A stretch of 64,000 nt of DNA from Cyanobacteria bacterium FACHB-DQ100 (GTDB lineage: Bacteria; Cyanobacteriota; Cyanobacteriia; Leptolyngbyales; Leptolyngbyaceae): assembly GCA_014695195.1 (NCBI GenBank), contig JACJNW010000023.1, forward strand, positions 186,001 through 250,000, in the 5' to 3' direction. Numbering within the stretch: position 1 is the first letter of the stretch; each line of letters begins with the position of its first letter. Shown here piece after piece: positions 16,668 through 26,200 of this stretch. The notes beneath the pieces were generated by a model. That model ran no database searches, had not been told where the DNA came from, and worked only from the letters and a program-made list of their open reading frames with translations. The translations under genes and the position numbers were made by a program.

Positions 16668-19600
16668 AGATAGTGATTCAACTGTTGCGCTAAGGTTTGC
16701 ACATGGGGCTGTTTGAGTAAAGAGAGGTGATTACCTGGGACTTGATGTACCCGAAGGTGATCGACCAAACTATCCCAACCTAAAGTTGGATTGCGATCGA
16801 TTGAATTGCGATCGGACTGTTCAGCCGCTTTAAACAGAACCATACGATGTGGATAAGCTTGAGGTACATATTGATAGGTCGCTTGAGCATTGGCATAGAC
16901 AATCCGCAGCAGTGAGGGAATGGCAGATTCTTCTAGAAATCGGAGCCGAGTTTCTTCGGGAATTAAGCGCAAAATCGTAGACCATTGCCAGCGCGAAAAC
17001 CAAGAATTTCGAGCTTGTAGTCGATCGAGCGCAAGGGTACTATAGTCGAGCAAAAATGGCAGGGTTGACCAAAGTGCAGTGCCTAAAAGAAACTTCAGGC
17101 TTTGATAGAAGGAAGGTTTATAGCAAGGAGCGGGGGTGTCTAACATTGCTAAGAGTTTCACTTCATATCCTGCACGGGTGAGTTGTTGCGCCATTTCAAA
17201 GGCGACAATGCCACCAAAAGACCAGCCTCCTAGAAGATAAGCTCCATCAGGTTGAACCGTTTGGATTGCTTTGATGTAGTAAGCTGCGATCGCTTCAATT
17301 CGATTGAGCGGTGGTGTTTTTCCATCCAGCCCCAACGGTTGTAGTCCATAAAAGCTGCGATCGCAATCTAGAGCATTTGCAAGTTCTAGATAGGGCAGCA
17401 CAACGCCAAACATCGGATGAATGCAAAAGAAAGGTTGTTTGCTGGTTCCGAGTGTGAGCGGGACTAAGGGCGACCAGGATACAGAGGGTTTGTCGGGAAT
17501 GTTCGAGGCTGGAGTCGATCGTTGACGGCGGAAGGCTGTTCGATCGAGTCGAACTAAGGGCGGAATCTTTGAGGCGGGCTGCTGTAAAGTATCGAGAACG
17601 GGGGCGAGTTGAGCGATCGTGGGTGCTTCAAACACGCTCTTTAAGGGTAGCTCTAGCCCAAACCCATCACGAACACGAGAAGTCATTTGGGTTGCGAGCA
17701 AGGAATGCCCGCCTAACTCAAAGAAGTTATCGTGAATTGTGATCTGCTTCAGTCGTAGAAGATTTTGCCAAATCTCTAATAGGGTTGTTTCTGTGGCAGT
17801 TGTAGGATGAGTTGAACTTTTAGCGATCGCGCTGTGGGTGATGTCTTCGCTGAAGGCAGGTAGAGCTTGACGATCGACTTTACCATTTACTGTGATTGGA
17901 AGTGCTTCTAGCGGTAAAAAGATAGCCGGAATCATATATTCCGGCAGGGTTTCTTTGAGAAATTGGCGCAATTGAGGAACCAATTGCCGCGCAAATTCAG
18001 CTTGAAGCGGATTATTTGTGTATTGTTGCCATGAGTTGATTCTTCCCGAACGAGAGCTAGTTTTAGCATCAATATCTTGTCGGATCAGAGATACATCATA
18101 ATCACCTGTCTCTGTTTCAGTTGTCCAGGTAAGCTCGACGGTGTAGGGCAGTAATGCTTCTAAGCTGTACCAATCCTGAGGATCGATCGCAAATTCAGGC
18201 GATTCCTGGAACTGTTCTCGCATTTGCCCGACTGTTTTTGGTGTTTTTCCACGACTTAACCAAGTTGCAGTTCTAACAGCAGCATTCACTCGACTGTTTT
18301 TAACATTCTGGATGATGAGGATTTCTGGCTGCGTCTGAATTAAAACTTCCTGAATCTTCTCGACATTCACTGAGTTGATTTTCCAGTTTAGGGATTGAAT
18401 TGCAGGAGATTTCAGTTGAGCCTCATCTATCAAGCTGTCTTTAATGTGCAGTAAAACGTTATAGCGAAACTGAGTCATTTCATTGTGGTGCTGCCCGCGT
18501 GATAATCGAATCTGCACAGAGCGAATCTGAGGAAACCTATCTTGTAATGCGTAAAAGAACATTGGATCGATCGCAAGTTCTGGTTCTTCAAAGCGCGATC
18601 GATTCATCAACTTTTGCAGGGTTGATCGCTCCATTCCTGCGTCTGCTTTACAAAATTGCATCCAAGCATGAAAAGCAGTGAGCAATGATAGATTTCGCAC
18701 ATCACCAATCCATAAAGTTCCTCCTGGTGCTACAGCTTGAATCGCTCCTTCTAGCACCTGCATTAAGTAATCCACACTGGGGAAGTATTGCACGATCGAA
18801 TTCAAAATCACCCCATCAAATGATTCAACCTCAATCCCTGTAAAATCAGTCGCAATTCGGTGCAATAGTTCCACTTGAGGAAGTGTTGCTAGTTGGTTCT
18901 GAACTCCTTCTAAAGCAATTTTTGAAAAATCTGTGCCTACATATTTCTGACAATGCGGCGCAAGCTGAAACAGTAACAATCCAGTACCACAGCCGATTTC
19001 TAGCACTCGTTTTGGTTTAAGCGCGAGAATTTGCTGGACTCGATCGCTGATCCACTCTTGCATTTGCTCTGGGGAAATTGGCTCTCCGGTGTAGCTGCTG
19101 TTCCAGCCTGTGATGTTAAAACGAGAGGCTGGAGATTGATAGGTTTGGTTGTAGAGCGTTTGCCATTGTTCGACCTGTTGCTCGACTTGTTGAGTTTGAA
19201 GCGATGTTTGCTGTAACTGTTGAAGATCTAAACTAAAATAAGCAACTAACCGCATCTCATTCGACGTTGCTCCAGAGGCGAGAACGGCTGCATCTTGGAT
19301 AGCAGGATGACGCTGTAGCGTGGCTTCAATTTCACCGAGTTCAACCCGGAATCCTCGAATTTTGATTTGATCATCGACTCGACCAAGAAACTCAATCGAA
19401 CCATCCGGGCGGTAACAAGCACGATCGCCTGTCTTATAGAGTCTCAGGTCTTTTTTATGTATGAATCGATCCGTAGTTAATTCCGAGCGATTGAGATAAC
19501 CCCGAGAAAGCCCTACACCGCCGATATACAATTCGCCTGGAATGCCAACAGGAACCGGATTGAGGTGGGTATCTAAGAGATAAACTTGCGTGTTAACAAT

Positions 19601-22129
19601 CGGACGACCGATCGACAGAGGAGGATCGCCGGGGTGAAGTTCGGCAACAGTTGACCAGATTGTGGTTTCGGTGGGGCCATACGCATTAAAGAACAAGCGA
19701 TCGACTGCCCAACGATCGATAACCTGCTGAGAGCAAGCTTCTCCCCCTGTAATCAGCACCCGAAGCGCAGGCAAATCCGCCGACGGCAACACAGCTAAGA
19801 CGGCTGGCGTTAATAAAGCATGAGTAATCGCATTGTCTTGTAGATAGCGTATCAAAGCGATTCCCGGTAGCTGAGCAGACTTAGACGGGATGTAGAGTGT
19901 GCTGCCAGAACCCAGTGCTAAAGCAATCTCAAAAATGGAGGCATCAAAGCTCAAGGAACTAAATTGCAAAACTCGACTGTTGCGAGATAGATGAAACACT
20001 CGTTGCTGTGCTTCAACCACATTGCACAATCCTCGATGCGATAAAAGCACTCCCTTAGGTGTGCCTGTAGAGCCAGAGGTATAAATCACATAAGCAAGCT
20101 GATCGGGCGTTGGGGGAGAAGCGATCGCGCACTCTTCATCAAGTGGAAGCGGTTGATCTAAACACACAATCTTTGCGGATGATTCAGGGAGAACATCAAT
20201 CAGCCAAGACTGTGTAAGCAAAACTGAAACCTGAGTATCCATCAGCATGAAGCGGAGTCGATCGTGGGGATAGTTTGGATCGAGCGGCACATAGGCTCCT
20301 CCCGCTTTGAGAATTCCGAGAATCCCAATCAGCAGATTGGCAGAACGATCGACACACAATCCCACTAAACAATCGGCTTGCACTCCCAGGTGTCTGAGAG
20401 TTTGTGCGAGGCGATCGGCTCGCTGGTTGAGCTGTTGATAAGTGAGCGTTTCTTGCTCTGAAACAAGTGCGATTGCGTTGGGTTCGCGCTGTACTTGTGC
20501 TTCAAAGATTTGATGAAAACATTGATCGTTCTGAAGTTGGCTCTCAGTCTGGTTCCACTGAGCTAGAAGCTGGTGTTCTACAGGAGTGAGTAAAGGGAGA
20601 TCAGATAGGCGATCGTCAGGATTCGCCACAACCCTTTCAAGCAAGGTTTGAAAATGACCAACTAAACGACTGATGCGATCGCGATCAAACAAATCTGTGC
20701 TGTAGGAAATAAATCCGCTTAAGCCTGCTTGCGATCGCCATAAGCTGCGTAATCCGTGTGCAGGTTCCCACAAGTGAACCTCTAAATCAAATCGCGTACT
20801 AGCTGACTCTAAGGGTGCAGGTTCTAAGGTCAATCCAGGTAATTCTAAAGATTGCATCGGAGCATTCTGGAGTGCAAAAGCAACCTGAAACAAAGGATTA
20901 CGGCTCAGATCCCGCTCTGGATCTAACTCCTCGACTAACTTCTCAAACGGTAAGTCCTGATGTTCATAAGCTTCTAATGCGACCTTGCGAACCTGCTCCA
21001 ATAGTTCACGAAATGTTGGATTGCCAGACAGATCCGATCGCATCACTAAACTATTCACAAAAAAGCCAATTAATCCTTCTACTTCGCTGCGATGACGATT
21101 TGCAATTGGAACACCGATCGCAATGTCCTCTTGCGCTGTATACCGATGTAGCAATGTCTGAAATGCTGCAAGCAGAATCATAAACAAAGTGGCTCCAGTC
21201 TGCTGACTCAGAGCTTCTAATTGCTCGGTCAGCTCTAGAGAAAATTGCAGAGGATAAGTTGCGCCACGATAGGTTTGAACTGTAGGACGAGGGCGATCGC
21301 TCGGTAAATTCAGTACGGGTAAATCTTGTAGCTGCTTCAGCCAGTATGATCGTTGTTTTTCTAAAATTTCTCCCTGCAACCAGTTGCGCTGCCAGCAAGC
21401 AAAATCGGCGTACTGCATCGGTAGGGGTGGTAATTCTGGCGATCGTTCCTCAACAAATGCGGTGTAACAGTGCGCTAATTCTTGAACCAGCACACCCAGC
21501 GACCAGCCATCTGCAACAATATGATGCAGGGTGAGCAACAGCATTGCTTCTGTTGAGCTAAACTCCAGCAGTGTGATTCGTAAAAGTGAATCCGTTGCGA
21601 GATTAAACGATCGCTGTGCCTCAGTCGTCGCTAATTGTTGGCTTATCTGTTCAGGCGCTGTGACGTTGGATAGCTGCACCACTGATAAATCAACTTTGAT
21701 ATCCGGTTCGATCACTTGAACGGGTTGACCGTCAACCACAGCAAATCGAGTACGAAGGGCAGCATGGCGGCGCACAATCTCATTAAACGATCGCTCCAAA
21801 GCCGCTCGATTCACAGTTCCTTTCAGGCGAATGGCAGCAGGCACATTGTAGAACGGATTATTAGGCGCAAGTTGGTACAAAAACCACAATCGTTCCTGAG
21901 CAAACGATAAAGGAAATACTTGAGTTTTGAGTTGAGCGGATTGAGTAGATTGCAAGTACGTAATGATTTCAGCTTTACGCCCAGCTAATTCCTGGCGTAA
22001 CTCTTTTGTTAAAGTTCCTTCTGGAGCATTACAGCGCAATCGAACTTCAGCATGATCATGCCTAATCGATAGTTGAACATCTAAACTCTGAAGATAAGAC
22101 ACCAATTCAGCGATCGTTCGGTTCGTCAT
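16658..22129 (-). CDS. NRPS, terminal module: docking-C-A-nMT-PCP-TE
   Basis: The 1823-residue synthetase is in order: residues 1-60 a TubC_N-type docking domain (EGTLTKELRQELAGRKAEI); about 70-510 a condensation domain with HHIVADG (202-208); about 540-965 an adenylation domain with YTSGSTGTPKG, FDASIFE and NAYGPTETT; about 985-1340 an inserted N-methyltransferase (VLEIGCGTG 1043-1050) between motifs A8 and A9; motif A10 with NGK near 1417; a carrier domain with GGHS (Ser1476); and from 1565 a type I thioesterase with GWSFGG (Ser1637) and a late His1801. My hand-read specificity positions are D-A-F-L-I-G-A-I-W-K, hydrophobic but not a code I can assign. It begins inside the ATGA shared with the upstream NRPS gene, so the two are translationally coupled. 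Confidence 0.95.
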   Translation of the reverse strand: MTNRTIAELVSYLQSLDVQLSIRHDHAEVRLRCNAPEGTLTKELRQELAGRKAEIITYLQSTQSAQLKTQVFPLSFAQERLWFLYQLAPNNPFYNVPAAIRLKGTVNRAALERSFNEIVRRHAALRTRFAVVDGQPVQVIEPDIKVDLSVVQLSNVTAPEQISQQLATTEAQRSFNLATDSLLRITLLEFSSTEAMLLLTLHHIVADGWSLGVLVQELAHCYTAFVEERSPELPPLPMQYADFACWQRNWLQGEILEKQRSYWLKQLQDLPVLNLPSDRPRPTVQTYRGATYPLQFSLELTEQLEALSQQTGATLFMILLAAFQTLLHRYTAQEDIAIGVPIANRHRSEVEGLIGFFVNSLVMRSDLSGNPTFRELLEQVRKVALEAYEHQDLPFEKLVEELDPERDLSRNPLFQVAFALQNAPMQSLELPGLTLEPAPLESASTRFDLEVHLWEPAHGLRSLWRSQAGLSGFISYSTDLFDRDRISRLVGHFQTLLERVVANPDDRLSDLPLLTPVEHQLLAQWNQTESQLQNDQCFHQIFEAQVQREPNAIALVSEQETLTYQQLNQRADRLAQTLRHLGVQADCLVGLCVDRSANLLIGILGILKAGGAYVPLDPNYPHDRLRFMLMDTQVSVLLTQSWLIDVLPESSAKIVCLDQPLPLDEECAIASPPTPDQLAYVIYTSGSTGTPKGVLLSHRGLCNVVEAQQRVFHLSRNSRVLQFSSLSFDASIFEIALALGSGSTLYIPSKSAQLPGIALIRYLQDNAITHALLTPAVLAVLPSADLPALRVLITGGEACSQQVIDRWAVDRLFFNAYGPTETTIWSTVAELHPGDPPLSIGRPIVNTQVYLLDTHLNPVPVGIPGELYIGGVGLSRGYLNRSELTTDRFIHKKDLRLYKTGDRACYRPDGSIEFLGRVDDQIKIRGFRVELGEIEATLQRHPAIQDAAVLASGATSNEMRLVAYFSLDLQQLQQTSLQTQQVEQQVEQWQTLYNQTYQSPASRFNITGWNSSYTGEPISPEQMQEWISDRVQQILALKPKRVLEIGCGTGLLLFQLAPHCQKYVGTDFSKIALEGVQNQLATLPQVELLHRIATDFTGIEVESFDGVILNSIVQYFPSVDYLMQVLEGAIQAVAPGGTLWIGDVRNLSLLTAFHAWMQFCKADAGMERSTLQKLMNRSRFEEPELAIDPMFFYALQDRFPQIRSVQIRLSRGQHHNEMTQFRYNVLLHIKDSLIDEAQLKSPAIQSLNWKINSVNVEKIQEVLIQTQPEILIIQNVKNSRVNAAVRTATWLSRGKTPKTVGQMREQFQESPEFAIDPQDWYSLEALLPYTVELTWTTETETGDYDVSLIRQDIDAKTSSRSGRINSWQQYTNNPLQAEFARQLVPQLRQFLKETLPEYMIPAIFLPLEALPITVNGKVDRQALPAFSEDITHSAIAKSSTHPTTATETTLLEIWQNLLRLKQITIHDNFFELGGHSLLATQMTSRVRDGFGLELPLKSVFEAPTIAQLAPVLDTLQQPASKIPPLVRLDRTAFRRQRSTPASNIPDKPSVSWSPLVPLTLGTSKQPFFCIHPMFGVVLPYLELANALDCDRSFYGLQPLGLDGKTPPLNRIEAIAAYYIKAIQTVQPDGAYLLGGWSFGGIVAFEMAQQLTRAGYEVKLLAMLDTPAPCYKPSFYQSLKFLLGTALWSTLPFLLDYSTLALDRLQARNSWFSRWQWSTILRLIPEETRLRFLEESAIPSLLRIVYANAQATYQYVPQAYPHRMVLFKAAEQSDRNSIDRNPTLGWDSLVDHLRVHQVPGNHLSLLKQPHVQTLAQQLNHYLLD

Positions 22130-25100
22130 AGTTCAATTTCCTCACGATGGCGCGAATTGGTTTGTCCTAAAGCTTCGATTCTTTGGGCTAATTGCGCGAT
22201 CGTTGGCGCTTCAAATACCGATCGCAAGGGGAGTTCAACCTGAAATCGATCGCGAATGCGTGAAACAAGCTGAGTCGCTAACAATGAGTGCCCCCCTAAC
22301 TCAAAAAAACTATCTTGAGTTCCGATCTGTTCGCGCCCAAGCAGTTGAATCCAGAGTTCAATCAGTGATGCTTCTAATGAGGTTGCGGGAAGCACCAGAC
22401 TATTTTCTTTTATGCTGCTGAAGTTCGGAAGAGGTAATGCTCTGGGATTAACTTTGCCATTCACAGTCAAAGGCAACGCATCTAACATTACAAACCCAGC
22501 AGGCAACATATAAGCAGGTACTTTAGCTTTGAGAAATGCTCTTAGCTCTTTCTCCGTTACCTCTTCAGAGCTTTGAGGAACAACGTAAGCAATTAACTGG
22601 CGATCGTGGTCTATCTCCCGCACCATGACTATGCTGGTCTGTACCTTCGGATGCTGTATGAGAATTGCCTCGATCTCACCTAACTCAACTCGAAATCCTC
22701 GGATTTTAACTTGGTCATCTATTCGTCCCAAAAACTCAAGATTGCCATCAGGACGATACAGCGCTCGATCGCCCGTCCGATAAAGCCTCAAGTCTCCAAC
22801 CTGAACAAATCTTTCTGCGGTCAATTCCTGGCGGTTGAGATATCCCTGCGCTAAACCATCACCCCCTAAGTAAATCTCACCTCTCACCCCTACGGGAACT
22901 GGATTTAGCTTTGCATCTAATAGATAGACCTGAGTATTGGCGATCGCTTGACCGATTGGAATGGTAGCTGCATTCTCTGACACGCTTTGCACTTCATACC
23001 AGGTTGAAAACGTGGTGTTTTCTGTCGGGCCGTAAACATGCATGAGATGTTGAGGTTTTCCTTGATGCAGCAGCGATCGTACGCACTCCACATTCGCCAT
23101 CTCGCCCCCAAATAATAGGAATTTGAGCGAACGGAAAGCATCGGGAATCTGACGAATCGTTTGATTGAACAATGCCGTTGTCAGAAACAGAATGCTAATT
23201 TGATGCTGCTGCAATTGAGCCGCAAAATCAGTCGGCAAAAGGGTACTCTCTCGCTCTAGCCCAACTAATCGCGCTCCATTCAGTAATGCTCCCCAAACCT
23301 CAAAAGTTGCTGCATCAAAGGACAAACTTGCTACCTGTGCAATTTGATCGTTCGGTTCTATCTCAATGTAATTCGTATCACACACCAATCGATTAACGCT
23401 GCGATGGGACACCATTACTCCCTTGGGTGTTCCAGTTGAACCAGAAGTATAAATCACATAAGCAAGCTCATTTCCTGTGCAAACATTGGATAAATTTTCA
23501 TCCGATTCTTCAGCGATCGCGCTCCACTCCTGCTCTAAACACATCACTCTAGTTCGATCAAATCGCTCTGCCCAACTTGCTTGGGTTAAAATGATCGCAA
23601 TTCCCGCATCTTCGATCATGAACTGCAATCGCTCTGATGGATAGCTTGGATCAAGCGGCACATAAGCACCCCCCGCTTTTAGCACAGCCAACATTGCTGC
23701 GATCGCTTCAATCCCCCGCTCTAAACAGATTCCAACAGGCATTCCCGCCCGCACACCGTAGCGCTGCAAGTACCGCGCTAGCTGGTTACTTCCTTGATTT
23801 AAAGCTGAATAGGTGAATGATTGATCACCAAATTGAACCGCGATCGCAGTTGGTCTTTGTTTAACCTGTGCTTCAAACAATTGATGGATTCCGACACTTG
23901 CAGGATAATGCGATCGATGACTGCTCCAATGCTTGAGTAATGCGTCTTGCTCTTGAACACTTAACAAGGATAGTTCAGACAAACAAGCCTCTGGATTCGC
24001 AACAATGCTTTCTAATAGCGTTTGAAAATGCTGGCGCAGAGCTGCGATCGTGCTGCCATCAAATAAATCAGTGTTGTAAACAAGGATGCCGCGTAATCCA
24101 TCTGTCTGTTGCCAGTCTTTACCCCATAGATTCCGAAAGTTATCGCCGCACTTCCAAAGATAAACTTCCAGATTAAAGCGCGAAGTCTTTGTTTCTAAAT
24201 CTACTGGACTTAACACTAAACCCGGTAACACTAATTGTTCCATCGGCGTATTTTGTAGCGCAAATACAACCTGAAACAGTGGATTCTGTCCCAAGTTCCG
24301 AACCGGCTGGAGTTCTTCAACTAGCTTTTCAAACGGCAAATCTTGATGAGCATACGCAGCTAATGTCACCTTCCGCACCCGATCTAAGAGTTCTCGGAAC
24401 GTTGGATCGCCTGTTAAATCCGCTCTTAGCACCAAGCTATTCACAAAAAAGCCAATCAAGCCCTCTAACTCGCTTTGGTGACGATTCGCAACCGGAGAAC
24501 CGATCGCAAGATCTGTCTGTCCCGTGTAGTGATAAATCAAAGTTTGGAACGCTGCCAATAAGGTCATAAATAGCGTGACACCCGCTTCCTGACTTAATTC
24601 CTCCAGCGCGTCTAATAGTTGCTGTGGTAGCTCGATTAATTGACTCGCCCCCCGGTAACGTGGCTCATCCTCGCGAGAAATAGAACTTGGCAAATTGAGT
24701 GCAGGTAAATCCTTTAGCTGCTGCTTCCAATAGTGCAACTGGGTTGTCAGTACCTCGCCTTGCAAATACTGTCGTTGCCAGTGAGCAAAATCTGCATATT
24801 GCACAGGCAGTTCTGGCAGGACCGCAGGCTTACCGTGAACGATCGCCGCATAAAACTCCCCCAACTCTCGAATTAAAACGCCGCTCGACCATTCATCGAA
24901 AATAATGTGATGCAGCAAAATTAGAAACAAATGCTCTTGATCGTGTAACTGCCAAAGACGCGATCGCAATAGTGACCCCGCATTCAAATCAAACGGTCGC
25001 TCAATCTCCTGCCAAATCTCCTCTACTGCAATGTTCTCGCGAACACTCGCAGGCATTGTTCGTAAATCAGTAGATTTCAGTGGGATTTGCGCGGCTTGAG

Positions 25101-25368
25101 CTACGACCTGAAGCAACTGCCCATCAATCTGCTCGAATGTTGTTCTGAGAATTTCATGCCGCCGAACGATCGCATCGATGCTTTGCTGAAGCTGCGCTCG
25201 CCTTAAATCACCCGTCAGCCGAAAGACCAGGGGGATACTATAGAGAGAGGCTCCCGGCAAAAGTTGTTCAATAAACCATAAGCGCTGTTGAGCAAATGAG
25301 GCTGGAAAAATAAAACTCTCTTCAACATCTTTTTGGATCGGCTGATCTGAAATCATTCCCACCTGCAT
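22126..25368 (-). CDS. NRPS, first module: C-A-PCP
   Basis: The 1080-residue synthetase has a condensation domain (about 20-470) with motif HHIIFDE at 153-159 (Glu where Gly is usual), an adenylation domain (about 495-945) with YTSGSTGTPKG at 640-650 and FDAATFEVW, and a carrier domain with GGHS (Ser1028). Specificity positions read by eye give D-A-F-F-L-G-V-T-F-K, which resembles codes reported for isoleucine or other branched aliphatic residues. There is no upstream NRPS/PKS gene, so the first condensation domain may be a starter domain that acylates the first amino acid. The C-terminal tail RHREEIEL is short and acidic, fitting a linear docking motif for the TubC-type domain of the next protein. 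Start ATG is 25368 or 25356. Confidence 0.95.
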   Translation of the reverse strand: MQVGMISDQPIQKDVEESFIFPASFAQQRLWFIEQLLPGASLYSIPLVFRLTGDLRRAQLQQSIDAIVRRHEILRTTFEQIDGQLLQVVAQAAQIPLKSTDLRTMPASVRENIAVEEIWQEIERPFDLNAGSLLRSRLWQLHDQEHLFLILLHHIIFDEWSSGVLIRELGEFYAAIVHGKPAVLPELPVQYADFAHWQRQYLQGEVLTTQLHYWKQQLKDLPALNLPSSISREDEPRYRGASQLIELPQQLLDALEELSQEAGVTLFMTLLAAFQTLIYHYTGQTDLAIGSPVANRHQSELEGLIGFFVNSLVLRADLTGDPTFRELLDRVRKVTLAAYAHQDLPFEKLVEELQPVRNLGQNPLFQVVFALQNTPMEQLVLPGLVLSPVDLETKTSRFNLEVYLWKCGDNFRNLWGKDWQQTDGLRGILVYNTDLFDGSTIAALRQHFQTLLESIVANPEACLSELSLLSVQEQDALLKHWSSHRSHYPASVGIHQLFEAQVKQRPTAIAVQFGDQSFTYSALNQGSNQLARYLQRYGVRAGMPVGICLERGIEAIAAMLAVLKAGGAYVPLDPSYPSERLQFMIEDAGIAIILTQASWAERFDRTRVMCLEQEWSAIAEESDENLSNVCTGNELAYVIYTSGSTGTPKGVMVSHRSVNRLVCDTNYIEIEPNDQIAQVASLSFDAATFEVWGALLNGARLVGLERESTLLPTDFAAQLQQHQISILFLTTALFNQTIRQIPDAFRSLKFLLFGGEMANVECVRSLLHQGKPQHLMHVYGPTENTTFSTWYEVQSVSENAATIPIGQAIANTQVYLLDAKLNPVPVGVRGEIYLGGDGLAQGYLNRQELTAERFVQVGDLRLYRTGDRALYRPDGNLEFLGRIDDQVKIRGFRVELGEIEAILIQHPKVQTSIVMVREIDHDRQLIAYVVPQSSEEVTEKELRAFLKAKVPAYMLPAGFVMLDALPLTVNGKVNPRALPLPNFSSIKENSLVLPATSLEASLIELWIQLLGREQIGTQDSFFELGGHSLLATQLVSRIRDRFQVELPLRSVFEAPTIAQLAQRIEALGQTNSRHREEIEL

Positions 25369-25861
25369 CTGGTCAACTTCAACAGTTGTAAGGGAAGCCG
25401 TGGTTCAAAAATTACGCTTTAGGATAGATTTTGTCCCAGAAATCTGTATTGTTTTATTGCCGTTTGATGCACAGCTTTGCATTCTAAAAATTTCTCTTAA
25501 CCTTCTAAATTTCTCTTAACCTTCTAAGTGATGCGAAACCAATTCCACCAGCATCAGAAATTAGCGCATCAATTTTTAGCACCTGAGGAAAAGCAATCGA
25601 CGCCTAACTGATCGCTCTAAATCTCACTCTCGATCGCGTACAACGTTGCTCATCAAGGACTGAAATAAGATCGCTCTTGTGTCTCTCTTTTAAAGCTGAA
25701 ACGAGATTCTTACGGGGTAAGATGAAAAAATGCTCAAAACCGTATTGTCAAGCTCAAATTGTTGGGTGCGCAGCAGCCAGCAATCTTTGCCATGACAGAA
25801 CAACGGAGGAGTGGATTTTTCGTTTAGTCAGATTTGTTGCTGCTGCAACCCAAGAGGAATC
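25369..25861. other. Divergent intergenic region between the NRPS and acpP
   Basis: These 493 bases must hold the promoters for the leftward NRPS genes and the rightward acpP-fabF run. A rightward frame at 25677-25865 has no family features and overlaps the acpP start, so I do not call it. A tandem repeat lies at 25488-25525. I see no RNA gene or regulator. Confidence 0.5.
25488..25525. repeat. Two tandem copies of a 19-bp unit
   Basis: The unit AAATTTCTCTTAACCTTCT occurs at 25488-25506 and 25507-25525, in the region upstream of both the NRPS and acpP. It could be a duplicated regulator site or simply a slippage product. Confidence 0.7.
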
Positions 25862-26113
25862 ATGAGTCAAGAATTGTTTGATAAGCTCAAAGCGATCGTC
25901 GCAGAACAGTTGAGCATCGACGATCCCAGCACCATCCGTCCGGAATCAAACTTCCAGAACGATCTCGGTGCCGATTCGCTCGATGTCGTTGAGCTTGTAA
26001 TGGCGATCGAAGAAGAATTTGAAATCGAAATCCCCGACGAAGCGGCAGAAAAGATGACCACTGTCCAAGAGGCAGTCGATTACATCAGCAGCAGAGTTGC
26101 AGAAACCGCATAA
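25862..26113 (+). CDS. acpP: Acyl carrier protein
   Basis: The 83-residue acidic protein is the carrier of growing fatty acyl chains. The phosphopantetheine serine is in [12 protein letters not shown], and the helix [19 protein letters not shown] is typical. The ATG at 25862 follows AGAGGAATC; an in-frame start at 25811 would add an unrelated leader. It is followed by fabF, the standard bacterial order. Although it adjoins an NRPS, its sequence is that of the housekeeping fatty-acid ACP, not a secondary-metabolism carrier. Confidence 0.97.
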   Translation: MSQELFDKLKAIVAEQLSIDDPSTIRPESNFQNDLGADSLDVVELVMAIEEEFEIEIPDEAAEKMTTVQEAVDYISSRVAETA

Positions 26114-26116
26114 TGA

Positions 26117-26183
26117 GCGGGAGTCGGGAGTCGGGAGACGCAATGTGCCACCCCCCGCTCCCTATTCCCAACTCCCTACTCCC
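26117..26183. repeat. GGGAGTC heptamer repeats with complementary CTCCC run
   Basis: Three GGGAG(TC) units (26117-26137) are followed by a pyrimidine-rich arm with CTCCCTA and ACTCCCTACTCCC units (26157-26183). The two can pair over about 12 bases with one mismatch. Such short tandem heptamers are a known cyanobacterial intergenic repeat type. The hairpin lies between acpP and fabF and might set their relative expression. Confidence 0.65.
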
Positions 26184-26200
26184 TTTCTTTATTGGACATC

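Noticed and set aside
25677-25865. 62-codon frame upstream of acpP
   Set aside because: It starts at GTG, lacks family features and overlaps the acpP start; the region is better explained as promoter and leader.
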